Origin: Zygnema cylindricum
Taxonomy: Eukaryota > Streptophyta > Zygnematophyceae > Zygnematales > Zygnemataceae
Reading direction: 5' to 3'
Length of the DNA stretch: 64,000 bases
Assembly: GCA_037447655.1 (NCBI GenBank)
Contig: JBBHKE010000047.1
Location: forward strand, 124,001 to 188,000
Shown: positions 54,199-64,000 of the stretch, piece by piece
Position numbering within the stretch: the stretch's first letter is position 1
Layout of the letters: each line of letters starts with the position of its first letter
Notes under the pieces: generated by a model
Database searches by the model: none
Seen by the model: only the letters and a program-made list of their open reading frames with translations
Told to the model about the DNA's origin: nothing
Translations under genes and position numbers: made by a program

Positions 54199-55209
54199 TG
54201 GTCCGCCACCATCCCTCGGTTAAATCTGCTGGTCTCGTACTCGGAAACTCAGGATCTGTAAGTCTGGATCTCCAGAGCCCTTCGGCAGGGCGGACACGAG
54301 TTGTGTTGGGAGCAGGTCTCTCGGTGGAGGGCGGAATGGGAGTCGAGGACGTCTCCTCGTTGGGGAAAGGTGCAAATCTCCCCTTGCTGTCACGGTGGTC
54401 AAACCTCTTTCCCCTCACTGGATCTGGTGCGCCCCTCTTGATACCCCTTTCTCTTCGACGAGGCCGAGAAGAGGTACCTTCCCGGGTGGGTCGGCTGGCT
54501 GCGATGTCCTGAGAGGAAGATGGGGGAGGGCGAGAATAGGGAGCCCTCTCGGACCGGTCTGTCGCCGACTCTGAAGAGTTGCTCTCCAAAGAACTGCTCA
54601 AAATCTCCACCACCCCTCCGACGGGTCTAACACTTCTGACTCGATCTGTCCGCGCCACTCTCTGTACCAACTCCTTCTTCACCTTGAGCTCATGGACGTC
54701 GTGAAGGGCAAGGAGTTCCTTACGCCCTGGTCGACGTGTGTCCGTCAAAACAGCGGGGTCAATCTGGATCTCGGCCCGGGGAATCTTGGATCGGGTGTGT
54801 AGCTCGACCTCGGGAAGAGGAGCCACATGGGGCTTCCTCTGCGCTTGCCTCTTTGGCCGAGCCCTAGGAAACTCCCTATTCCTCTCCTCAGCATGGACCC
54901 TGGCGGCTTCTGCCAAAGAAGGGTAATGTTCGGGAGTCAGACTAGGAGGTGGAGGAGGGGAACCACCAGACGGTTCCTTGGCTGGCGATCCAAAAACAGT
55001 TTCCATGGGCTCCGACTCCTCGGACCTCAACGATTTCCCTTCCGGCATGGGCCTCTCCGGTCGACCTTCCTCTCCGGATCCGTTATCCGGAGTCTCTCCT
55101 CCCCCATGATGACAGAGCTGTAGGGGGAAGGAGTGGAGAATAGAACTAAAACTTGCTTCCAAAAAGAGGGCTTCCAAAGTGAAAGCTCCTATCCCCTCTA
55201 ATTCGAGAT

Positions 55210-55807
55210 GACAGGTTGCTTTTTCAGTACTGTGATTTGTCTACGGGAAGTCTAAAGCATTTGTTCCCTCAAAACCCACTGTCCTGATCCAGGGGGTTTT
55301 CAGCTTACTCCAGGAAAGTAACTCCAAAGCAAAGAAAACTCCAGATGAAGACACAAATGCAGTACCACGTAGATATATATATATAAATAAATATGATTGG
55401 CTTTCCAGATTTAACAATATCACCTTGCCCCATAAAAGAGAATTAAAAGATACAAAATGCGAAATGTAGCGAAATGAGCTCAACATACCCCAGCAATCAA
55501 CGTTGAAAATTAGAAAAAGGCCACCCCTCTCCCGAGAGTGTTGTCAAAAGGTATGGTACTCCAACAACCTTCGGTGTCCGCAGCTCGGAACAGACCAGAC
55601 TCTTCTCGGTTCCAAACAACAAAAAGTCCAAAATCACCCAAAAAAGAATATAGTGCCAACTACCCGCCTAGATTGTGATTTCCACAAAAGACAGATCCAA
55701 AACCAATATGGCAATAGAGTCGAAACAACACAAAGATTCTCCAAAAGAAGGTTTGTTGAAATTTCTGGGGGTTTTCACAGGAGACAGTACTGAAAAAGCA
55801 ACCTGTC
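55210..55807. mobile_element. 598-bp inverted-repeat element, 24-bp perfect ends
   Basis: The left arm 55210-55233 starts GACAGGTTGCTTTTTCAGTA. Its exact reverse complement lies at 55784-55807. Imperfect similarity extends a few bases outward (TCGA on both sides). No ORF of note inside; an ATATAT run lies at about 55373. It is unlike the other inverted-repeat families here and is probably a MITE of a separate family. Confidence 0.7.
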
Positions 55808-56388
55808 TCCTTCGACCCGAAGTGCCTTATACATCAAAGTTTGTCATATTGCAAGTCTGAAAATCAAAGCTACGTTATTAACCAATGAGCGACAAGCAAG
55901 TGTAATTGAACTGACAAAAGACAAATTAATCCGTTCTACACTTGGGGAAAAAAGTTCTGCTCCGGACTGCGGCTAGATCCGCGGCCGGAAGTATTTATTT
56001 AGTCCCCTATTATAAGACAAAATCCTAAAAATGACACTAACTTGTCAGACTTTGACCTAACGTAATTAAAGGACCAAAAGTCAGCTGAGCCGGAGCTAAA
56101 TTCCTACTGACGGCTAACAGCATAATCTAGATGCAAATCCGGAAAGTTACGTGGCAATCCACAATGTACCCCCCACGGAGGCTGTTGGAAACTGGTCTCA
56201 GGTAACGGAATTGCAATCTTTGAAACGGTAGAACTTGGTCATTCGGCCTCCGTTAGACGCGAAATAAAGTGCGTTCCGCTCAGTTTAGGAAATACAAGGA
56301 TCTCGTTTGGATTGGTGCACTCACTCCTCCGTACACTGAAGACCGTACAGGGTAAAAAGGGCCCGGAAATCCTTGATGATATAAAGGT
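55808..56388. other. Spacer or leader of M3, no gene seen
   Basis: No domain is recognised. It may contain the remains of the M3 5' LTR or leader, but no sequence matching the LTR start at 58703 is visible here. Confidence 0.4.
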
Positions 56389-57654
56389 ATGCCTGAAAAG
56401 CACATGAGCTTGACAAGTGGGGAAGAACAAGCGGAACTCCAAGCTTTGCGCAAGCTTAAAGGGAAGCAAGCTGTGGACATTAGGCCCGAACCTGCAATGG
56501 GGGAAGACGATCGGGTAATTCTGTACAATTGCCTAAATTGTCAACAACCAAGACATGGATGGAAACGCTGCAGCAGGAAACTCAAACCGGAGCTAGCCCT
56601 CAAGCTAAAAGAATGGGAAGTAGAGCGTTCAAAAAGAAGACAGAGGCAGCAGCAAGAACTGCTCAAAGGAGCACGGGGGGGGGAGAAAACACAGGTCACA
56701 AAGGACAATTATCGCCCCACTCCCCTGAGCGAAACTTCGAAAAATGTCCCAGTTTCAACTACGGCAAATCAAACTACCAAAGTTTGACGACGCCCAGATC
56801 TCCTACGAGATCCGGATCAAGTATACCACGGAGGGCCACAAGTGCAAGGCCTATGGTTTTATGGGGCACAAGGAGGGGTAATGTTTCCGGAGGAACGGAA
56901 TTCCAAAAAAAATGATGCAATTTGCTCGGTTAACGTGGGGAGGAGAAACTGCCGTTAACCCTCTTCCCCTACAACTTAATTACCCTTGGGGGCGCCTAGT
57001 GCTGCCTACACCCGAAACTCAGGAACGCGCATCGGCTGCTCTAACAAGACTTACACCAGAGATCATCATCCAACAGCAGAGTCAGCAGATGGCCGCCATG
57101 GCTGCAGAATTGGCTGCACTCGTTTGGGATCGTCTTCTCGGCCTGCTCCCCTAACAGCAGCGCAACGACTTCAAAGACAGAAGCAAGAGCTACTACAAAA
57201 GTTAGCGGAGCTTGAACTTCAAAGCACAGCAGGTGCTAACGAAGATGATTTAATGGGCTGGGATTTAGAACCCCCAAATGCCTTCCATGCAGGCAGCTTC
57301 CGGCACGGAGCGTGGAATGTGGGGGTGGGAGATGGTCGTAGACAACTGCGCTCCTCAACGTCAGATCAGAGGAGAGACAGGCAAAAAATGAGCCAAAAAG
57401 ATCACAACCGGAAAAACACCGGGCCTTTATCTTTCACGCCCCGGGCAGAGATGCTAAAAAGTGACATAGGCCTCAGAATCAAGCCCACTCATCCTCCTCC
57501 TTCTCCTGCTAAATCTAAACTGCCCCCGGGTTTCAAAAATTACCAGAGAGAGAAAGAACAGCAGAAGGAGAAATCACTAGAAGAGGACAAACAGAGCGAT
57601 CAAGATTGGTTTGAGCGATTCCTGGCGGAACGCCCGGACGAGGAAGCACCCTGA
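56389..57654 (+). pseudogene. M3 gag
   Basis: The first part (56389-56787) carries a CCHC knuckle CLNCQQPRHGWKRC (about 56530-56571) followed by a basic coiled segment (EWEVERSKRRQRQQQELLKG). After frame changes near 56800 and 57130 the M2-type gag follows: LTPEIIIQQQSQQMAAMAAE, LTAAQRLQRQKQELLQKLAE, DDLMGWDLEPP, HGAWNVGVGDGRRQLRS, KPTHPPPSPAKSKLPPGF and DWFERFLAERP. The knuckle part would bind RNA. In M2 the corresponding N-terminal part is lost, so M3 shows what it looked like. Stop and frame changes make it non-functional. Confidence 0.7.
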
Positions 57655-58345
57655 ACTCCACCAGTGCCCGATTTCCGGTTCTGAAAGTGATAACAAGGAG
57701 GGGAACGAAAATTATCGGGAGCCAGATTTGCCGGCTTCATCCCCGAGAGCCCCATTCCTTTCCTCAAAGCTTGCTGTCATGCTAGTCCGACACCTTATGC
57801 CATATGCCTTGACTCATGTTAAGACCCTCGCTTCCTCCCCTAATCTGCTCGAAGATGTCCTCATTCGGGCCTTGGGAGAAAAAAATCATTTCGAAAGGTG
57901 CGTACAGACAGTGAAGCGGTCACTACAGAAATACGCCGTGGAAGAAGATTTGGGAGAATGGGACAAAAGGGTGCCTTGGATTGCCATGGGATACAGATTC
58001 AGCAAACACGCTTCCCTCCACTCCTATAGTCCTTACTTCATCTTATTTGGACGACATCCCATTTTGCCCGGGGCTGCCTCGGCCCAAGCTATTGTCCTCG
58101 CGGAAATGGATCACAAAGGGACTGTCGAAAAACTAATCGCCGATCGTGCCAAAATCTTGCACCGAGAGATGCCTCTCGCCATGGGGAATTTACAGGCGGC
58201 ACAACACCAGGATCAATTGTGGTATTCCTAGCGCCAGAATAGGGATTATGTGCCCAGACAGCGACGGTTTATGCCGAGAGATTTTGTATATCGAATGCAA
58301 CAAAAAAAGGACACGCTTGACATTTCTGCCGGGCGGGTGATTTTG
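57655..58345 (+). pseudogene. M3 gag-pol junction and integrase C-terminal part
   Basis: From 57779 HLMPYALTHVKTLASS matches M2 upstream of its protease. At about 57890 the frame passes into integrase: TVKRSLQKYAVEEDLGEW, WIAMGYRFSKHASLHSYSPY and FILFGRHPILP, the conserved P-Y-x-L-F/x-G-R-x-P block after the catalytic core. A stop lies at 58229, then DFVYRMQQKKDTLDISAGRV, a block seen in the integrase tail of plant and algal gypsy elements. No D, D or E catalytic residue is retained. Confidence 0.75.
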
Positions 58346-58512
58346 AAAGTGGTGTAAGTCTGAAACAAGGGAGTTCTGACTTTGGAGGGGAAATATGGTC
58401 GAAGAATTAAAGAGAATCAGATCAATGTGGCTCCTTGTCATCTCCGAGGATTGGATGACGAACCCACTTTCCACTTGACTTACTTTGCCGATCTCCCTTT
58501 CATTCTTCATCC

Positions 58513-58659
58513 TGTAACCTGTCCTCCCCGCAGCACGACATCTTGGTCTGCAATCACTGCGGTCAGTGTTGGCATCTAGCTTGTCTCCCCTCCTCGTGGG
58601 AATCACGCTCTCCATCCCCTAGACCATGGTTTTGCGGGAACTGTGAATTGGGCGGGTAA
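58513..58659 (+). pseudogene. PHD-like zinc finger at the end of M3 pol
   Basis: One frame reads CNHCGQCWHLACL followed, after a serine/proline spacer, by WFCGNC and a TAA at 58657. The spacing C-x2-C, W-H-x2-C and W-F-C-x2-C is that of the second half of a PHD finger; an upstream single cysteine (SSCNLSSPQ) stands where the first pair should be. PHD fingers read histone tails, so in an integrase tail it could guide insertion to particular chromatin, much as chromodomains do. It is preceded by LTLEGKYGRRIKENQINVAP in another frame. Confidence 0.6.
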
Positions 58660-58685
58660 CTATTACTTTTTCTTAGTCAAGGCTG

Positions 58686-58925
58686 ACTAAGAGGGGGGGA
58701 AATTGGAGGACCGACCCGATTACCGAAAACCCAAATCCCTTTCCCTGGCTTTATGGGAAAGAAAGGGGGAGGGGAGATCTTTTCGCCTCCCCATGCACTT
58801 ACTCTTATTCCCGGTTCCGGTGTCTCTCCTATCTTTGCATGCATATCTATGGGAAGGATGGGGGGTCAGCAATGGGCATGATCATTATTCTGGGAAGCCT
58901 TTCGCATTTGGGGGGGGGAGGTATC
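58686..58925 (+). mobile_element. M3 purine tract and partial 3' LTR
   Basis: AAGAGGGGGGAAAT (58688-58701) is a strong polypurine tract. The following TGGAGGACCGACCCG at 58703 is the likely LTR start. The LTR is lost at about 58925, where a fragment of the ACGTCCCCATGT DNA-element family begins. Confidence 0.55.
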
Positions 58926-59116
58926 GTGGCATGACTTGTCGTGTGTCCAACAACTCAAAACGACAACATGTAGTACAATTTATGTTGGGAGATGACGCAA
59001 GTTGTACTTTCATTTTTTTCGATTCCATTGTACGGTTGTAATTATATCCTTACAGCAATAAGTTAATTAGGAAAGCGACAGGAAAAACCCCTTTGCTTTG
59101 GCACACGGGGACGCAC
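58926..59116. mobile_element. Right-end fragment of the ACGTCCCCATGT DNA-element family
   Basis: It matches 38440-38602 in order: AACGACAACATGT, GTACGGTTGTA, GAAAGCGACAGGAAA and the terminus TTTGGCACACGGGGACG. The left part of the element is absent. Confidence 0.6.
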
Positions 59117-60223
59117 TTGTAGTTGTGATGGTGATTTGTTTGTTAAAGTTCATATTTTGTAGTATATTTGTGGAGTTTCTCCATAAGATTTGTATTGTTA
59201 AGTCACAGAAGCAAACGTTGTTATCTTTACAAAGGCGTGTAGAAACGAGGCAAAAAGCATACGCTACTTCCGCGAAAATCCTATAATACAAAATAACACA
59301 AAAATGTACGCACTAAACAACATTTTATTCGACTTCGACCGATCCGTCGATTCGCATAGTAATTTAACACAACGCAAAAGAAACTGATGTATTGGTTTGA
59401 AATTGCGTGCAGTAACATTGCCAAAAACTTATATTACAATTTATATCAAAGATACTTTCAAATATATGGTTTTATGTTTTATAGGTTAAGAAAGAAAAAA
59501 TAATGCAATCAAACATTAAAATGATTCAACAATTACCAGGACATAATTGAGGATTGACAAACTTTGATTTAACACAAATACGGTGATATTCAAAAAAATT
59601 CTAATTACGTGAGCTTAACTCCTACAATTGGCGGCTAATTAACACTCTATGGGCAACTCCACATAAGTAAATAATAGGGTAGTAGCCCCAATTTAACGTT
59701 TATATCCACTAGCCTCTTGTTTGTGAGTTTTAATCGCGCACTTCTTCTTTTATATAGTCCTATGGAAATGTGTCACCTATAAAGTGACTCGATGGGTACA
59801 GGCCATCATTTTACGGGATGTATGATTTAGAAAGGATCCATAAATAGAAGAAAAACGCATTTATGCACTCAATTATATGAATGCATTACACATTCATCTT
59901 CATAACAACATATTATCTCTAAAAACTTCATACGAAATACTAGATTCCCTACCTTCACTCTCACTTATAATATTATTTCACTATTGAGCCTCTCGTATGC
60001 TTAAATAAACATAAGGCAAAGGGAATCTGCACGTGTGTAAGCAACTCGCTCAATAATACTCCAATACTTGATACTTGCCGACCTGAAACACTATGTCAAA
60101 ACGAAGGACCGACCAACTAAGACAAAAGATTGAACCAAGCCACCCGTGCAGAGAAAAAATATAGGATTAACATAAAAACTAAACCATAACCTCTGATGCA
60201 AACCAATCAAGTACATGCATGTT
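59117..60223. other. AT-rich spacer, no gene seen
   Basis: No coding signal, RNA gene or recognisable repeat. Short ORFs lack domains. Confidence 0.5.
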
Positions 60224-60273
60224 TAGGGCTCTTGTCCATCGGGCGTTGTTAGTAATTGTACGGACACGTTTAC

Positions 60274-60816
60274 TGCACAGCCAATCGTTATTAGCGTGTA
60301 ATTTTTTTTAGAGTATAAAAATAATTACCGTGGTGTACGCTATTTAAGAATTTGGAAATTTTGGAAAAAATCATACATTCTAATTGTTTGATTATGGTAA
60401 TTTGGATCTTTGAAAAAAAAAATGTCGGTCGCAAACATGCTTACACTAATATAGGTCTCCGTACACAATCTGACAAATCGTACACAAATCATACATTCAC
60501 ACGGTCGAAACGCGGCTGTCGGACGAATATGTGCGAACGGGATTTTTTACGACCTAGTTTTTTTTCCTTTTTAGAACGCACATTCTCATGCGTCCGCGGT
60601 TACTAAAACTAATTTATTGTACTTTTAACTTAAGAAGGTACATTTTTGTACGGATTGAAACTGACCGTACACCACTCTATTTAAGAGACAACGTATTGAA
60701 AACAACCCTAAATAAAATAAAGAAAAAAATAGAATGAACTACACTAATGGAGAATAAAAAAAAAAAAAAGCGGCACGGAATTAGCGTACACAACGCTAAT
60801 AACGATTGGCGGTGTA
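60274..60816. mobile_element. MITE, ACACCGCCAATCG family, long form, nested in H4
   Basis: 543 bp with ends TGCACAGCCAATCGTTATTAG and the inverse of TACACCGCCAATCGTTATTAG. The first 90 bp and last 60 bp match the 213-bp element at 22094-22306, including an A-run before the right end. It is therefore the longer form from which the short one could have arisen. Confidence 0.75.
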
Positions 60817-61250
60817 GTTGGAATACTTTGATCAATATTCAATCATGTCGTGTCTGCAAAGTACCACTCACTACCCGCTTTATTCCGGTTGGTAGCACGT
60901 AGACTTGTGTTCATACACTAATAATAGTCATATATTATTCAAGCGCAAAATCTGAGTGTAATACTTGTACCGACGGATGAAATCTAAGATTGGTGAAAAC
61001 TTAAAATTAAGTTTTGTACGTGTGTACTTTATCATTGATTAAACTGCGCTATTATGTTTAAATTGTAAATTCCTTTCCACAACGGTCAATCGATGGCAAA
61101 AATAGTGTCAAATGATATCCTTCGTCAAAGATTTCCTCGTCAATTTTGGTGGATTTGAATCCACCCTATCTGAAAGGACATAGTCTTTGCCAATTGTAAG
61201 GTTTTCATCGCTCGTCATTCGTGGATCATATATTTTTTTTCCATTAAACA

Positions 61251-61294
61251 AGTCTAGTTTGTGGTTAGTGTCTAAGACACTAGCCACAAACTAG
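61251..61294. repeat. Hairpin with 20-bp stem
   Basis: TCTAGTTTGTGGTTAGTGTC, then TAA, then the complementary arm ending GCCACAAACTAGA, with a single G/A difference. No A/B boxes or T-run adjoin it. Inside element H4. Confidence 0.65.
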
Positions 61295-61486
61295 ATAGAA
61301 TGAGCGATTGCGTCGCGGATTCGAAAAAGCAAAAAATCGACTGACAAGTTATCGCCTAGGGCTTGGAGAATCTAGGCATATCTCTAGTACATGTTTTATA
61401 AAAAAAAGCAGTACCTATTGCTACGAAAACGTACGACTTTTAGTAAACAACCTCATTTTTTAGATGATGGAGGTTCATCCTTAGGT

Positions 61487-61889
61487 TGACAGTCAATTCG
61501 ACGTTTGGTTGATTATACTAACCCAACATTCCCCCTTTCGTTAGGATGAATTGCCATCACGCAAAGTAAACCTAATTTGGGATTCACCCTCTGAAATACA
61601 TCTTAAACCGCTTCCTTAGTTAATATATCCATAATTTATGCTAATGTGAATATGTACTAAAATTCCAACTTTTTTGTAACCACCAAATCTTGCACTAAAC
61701 ACCATTAAATTTGAATGTTTTTAGTACTCCTATGAAAACGTGACTTTTTCACAAATGTTACCAATCTCATACAATTTGTAAAAATCTTTAAGCAACTAAT
61801 TGAAATTCTCAACTCGGTCCAAAACTTTCTGATCCACAAAGACCCTTTGGATGTATGACACGCGACCATATTCTCTACCTACGGTTGAC
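61487..61889. other. AT-rich spacer, no gene seen
   Basis: Nothing recognised beyond base-composition bias. Confidence 0.5.
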
Positions 61890-62260
61890 TTTTATCACTT
61901 GAATTTTTAATGTCATTCTTCAATGTCATCACTATCATCACTTCAATTTCAATGTCATTCTTGTCATTCTTCAATGTCATCACTAGCTCAATCTCATCAC
62001 TTCAATCTTTAATGTCATCAATATCACTAACCGAACATCACTCTCATCACTTGAATTTTCTAATGCCATCACTTAAAGATCATCACTTCACTATTCAATG
62101 TCATCAATATCAATATCTGAACATCACTATTATCATTTGAATCTTCATTTCTCTCTGTGTCATCATTTGAAGATAATCACTTTAATCTTCAATGTTATCA
62201 ATATCACTATCTGAACCTCACTATCATCACGTGAATCTAATCAATCTCATCACTTCAATA
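61890..62260 (+). repeat. Degenerate tandem repeat, TCATCACTTSAATSTTC type
   Basis: About six irregular units of some 60-65 bp combining TCATCACTTCAATCTTC, AATGTCATCAATATCACTA and TGAACATCACTATCATCA. The 76-codon ORF at 61910 arises only from the absence of stops in this repeat and is not a gene. Confidence 0.7.
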
Positions 62261-63143
62261 GTTGGTTGAAGACACAAACTCTTAAAATCATTGGCTCGCT
62301 AGATTGAAACACGTACCTAGACGTGAATTTTCAATCCCCCCCTTGATCCACATCGTAGGGTCCAATGTACACCAATGAATGTATTCTAGATGTTAAAACC
62401 ACACTGTTATTTATTATACCGGACAAATAGCAAAATATTCTTTTTAATGCCCCTATTTTGACTTTTTTGGTGTTTGCTTGTAATGACTCGCTACAAAAAC
62501 AATCGTTGACGTATCGAGTGGTGTACCAGCACTGAAGTATATTTTACTTCAAATTGCTTCGCGATACGGCATGTCAACCGTTGTTTCTTCCTCACTCTTT
62601 GAAGACTGAAATTTGGAATTTATGGAGCCGAAACTGGATTAGCATCAATCATTGAAAACCGCGTTAGAACCTCTTTACAATAGTGGGCTTAACTTAATCT
62701 GATATCCTTATTTTCATATCGAGTCACTCTCATCATTTAAATTAACCGTTAAGAACTAAGATCCAAAACGTTGACATAGTGGCATATGTACGGCTCCATT
62801 TTGCGAATCTTTACCAAATTATCCGACTTTTTTAAGAACTCATCCACAAGAACTTGATACAATGTTGTTCAACATTGTTAATAGCTTGTAAAATATACAT
62901 ATACATCAACACCTATGTGGAATATAGAGCTGATGCAATTTTGCATGGCGGTTCAAAAGTTTTTCATAAACCATGCGACTTATAATTGTCAAGGAATTTT
63001 TGAGGGAACTCATATGCAAACTTGGAATGTCACACTCGATTTAAACGATGCTTGGAAAGAAAATATTCATGACAAATTGCAATACCTTTGGGTATTTAGG
63101 AAGATAAGGTAGATAGGTATGGTGGGGAAAGGTTCATTAAGAG
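62261..63143. other. AT-rich spacer, no gene seen
   Basis: No domain-bearing ORF. A 65-codon ORF at 62915 has no recognisable features and is not called. Confidence 0.5.
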
Positions 63144-64000
63144 TGCAACTCTGAGACCTCCATTGGCCCGACCCTTAGAGTAAGCAGCTCACACGAAGCC
63201 TCTAGGATAACCCTGACCCCTTTGTGTTTCACCAAAAATAATATCCACCCTGGCAGACAAAAACCTGACCACCTCCACCACTATAAAGGCAAGACTCCCC
63301 TGATTCGATAGCAAAAAGAATCTCTAATTTGCTCCCCTAAGCAGTAAGTTATGAAAGGTCAAAGTTGATCTTTTGTTCAGATGCTCTCTCAGAGTGAGGG
63401 TCCTATATAGCAAATTTTTCTAAGTCTTATCTCTCTTTAAAAACTCTATCTATTGAATTACGCCACCAATAATAATACTGTGTTGTACAAAAAGGTACAG
63501 GTTCCGGTGTACTTTCTGTACGGCCATTGTACGACATGGCCAACAAGTCGACACATGTCATTTTTGGATTCGTTCTTGTAATCCCCGAAGATACCGCAAT
63601 CCAATGTGATTGTGCCACGTGTCATTCGATGTGGAGGTGATCGGAAACCGCCGAAATTCTATTCCGCAATCTCAGCATCCTTCACGGCCGTTCGATCGAA
63701 ACCGAATTTCAATCGTAGCCGTCATAAATACTTGCGCGAAATTTGTTTCGCTATGCGCAGTATCAGTTTCGCAACCGTACCGTACTTCGTACTTTACAAA
63801 ACTGTATCTATGCATGTCGTATATAGTTTTAGTTAAATGAATTATTTCACTTCTAAATATATAAATATTTATCAAACCCTATAGCATTTAGCATTGGTCC
63901 TAGACTAATAGGATAAAGTTGACCGCTACCGGGCAACTTGACGGACCGCTACCAGGCAACTTGACGGACGGCAGGTACCAGGATCAAATCCTAGGTCTGT
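63144..64000 (-). mobile_element. LTR-X copy, runs off window
   Basis: On the minus strand the LTR ends CCAATGGAGGTCTCAGAGTTGCA at 63144, with the usual TATA region, TTGACC palindrome (near 63353), CCGGTGTACTTTC and CCACGTGTCATTCG blocks. The degenerate tRNA-like stretch begins at about 63910. The sequence to its left is not a GGTTATGGGCCC primer site, so this is a 3' or solo LTR. Confidence 0.87.

Larger units (their letters stand above)
49621..55177 (-). pseudogene. Proline-rich ORF interrupted by a copia insertion
   Basis: The two parts are 55177-54204 (about 324 codons) and 50285-49621. With the copia (50291-54198) and one TGGTC duplication set aside, the frame crosses the insertion point without a break, so they were once one ORF. 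It continues about 28 codons to a TGA near 50203, and a second frame runs on to 49621. The protein is rich in P, S, E and R, with acidic, basic and proline segments (SGGSPPPPPSLTPEHYPSLA; RPRRRERGIKRGAPDPVRGK). Two short DPEFP motifs occur. No catalytic domain is recognised. It may be a gag-like ORF of another element or a host gene piece joined to copia RNase H. Confidence 0.5.
56389..58925 (+). mobile_element. Gypsy relic M3: internal-deletion derivative of the M2 lineage
   Basis: It reads gag (56389-57654), the start of the protease-proximal region (HLMPYALTHVKTLASSPNLL), then directly the integrase C-terminal part (57890-58231), a tail domain and a PHD-like finger (to 58659), a purine tract and an LTR start. 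The whole interval coding for protease core, methyltransferase, RT, RNase H and most of integrase is missing between about 57880 and 57895. Comparison with M2 shows the junction: IRALGE of the gag side is followed at once by CVQTVKRSLQKYAV of integrase. Confidence 0.8.
60224..61486. mobile_element. Inverted-repeat element H4 with a nested MITE
   Basis: The left end is near TTAGGGCTCTTGTCCATCGGGCG. The right end GATGGAGGTTCATCCTTA at 61466-61484 is its imperfect inverse. Interior blocks TTCCGGTTGGTAGCACGTAG (about 60890) and GTGGATTTGAATCCACC (about 61156) match H1, H2 and 38860. A MITE occupies 60274-60816. Confidence 0.5.

Noticed and set aside
54150-55143. Plus-strand ORFs at 54150-54512 and 54827-55143
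   Set aside because: They are antisense shadows of the proline-rich minus-strand ORF, created by its skewed composition.
61910-62140. 76-codon ORF at 61910
   Set aside because: It is produced by a stop-free degenerate tandem repeat.

Overview
This window is transposon-dense nuclear DNA from a eukaryote, most probably a streptophyte (a charophycean green alga or early land-plant lineage). The clearest pointer is a three- to four-exon minus-strand gene (43390-46114). Its C-terminal half matches the plant-specific DUF641/GIL1-IRKI family by recognisable motifs: the LHRLAFSF-type block and the FxVxPGFRI...VIxCQV block near the end. A second pointer is three Ty3/gypsy relics that carry, or derive from, elements with a C5-cytosine methyltransferase domain. 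Methyltransferase-bearing retrotransposons have been reported from charophytes and dinoflagellates (de Mendoza and colleagues, 2018). Introns are GT-AG. I ran no database search, so species-level identity is not claimed.

Layout. 1-4332: copia-type LTR fragments (family LTR-X), a hAT-type non-autonomous element with 8-bp target duplication, a 10-bp assembly gap and a further LTR-X copy. 4333-10619: methyltransferase gypsy M1, plus strand (gag, protease, methyltransferase, RT start), split by a solo LTR-X with ATAAG target duplications. 10620-15730: a decayed, chimeric copia element bounded by LTR-X copies. 15731-21095: methyltransferase gypsy M2, minus strand (gag, protease, methyltransferase, RT, RNase H, integrase). 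21096-23392: terminal-inverted-repeat elements. 23723-25653: an intact two-exon HSPA12-like HSP70-superfamily gene. 25654-30049: AT-rich flank and inverted-repeat elements. 30050-37827: a structurally complete chromovirus-like gypsy with 970-bp LTRs and GTACC target duplications, inserted at the edge of a DNA element. 37836-41004: more inverted-repeat elements, an unknown short gene, a copia RNase H scrap and a second hAT-type element. 41930-42430: a diverged copy of the HSPA12-like gene's 3' flank. 43390-46114: the DUF641 gene. 47386-49620: inverted LTR-X copies and the end of a minus-strand copia. 49621-55177: a proline-rich ORF interrupted by a complete gag-only copia element (50291-54198, TGGTC target duplications). 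56389-58925: M3, a deletion derivative of the M2 lineage ending in a PHD-like finger and an LTR. 58926-64000: inverted-repeat elements, a degenerate tandem repeat and a final LTR-X copy.

How it fits together. Only two or three loci look like cellular genes (HSPA12-like, DUF641, possibly 39193-39890). Everything else is nested mobile DNA. The insertion order can be read directly: M1 was hit by a solo LTR-X and a copia, M2 is joined to a copia LTR, and a gag-only copia landed in the proline-rich ORF. The chromovirus-like gypsy landed in an older inverted-repeat element. The copia families share a primer-binding site matching the anticodon region of initiator tRNA-Met and a gag start codon lying inside the LTR. 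The most noteworthy system is the gypsy lineage coding for its own cytosine methyltransferase, present here as three independent relics at different stages of decay.
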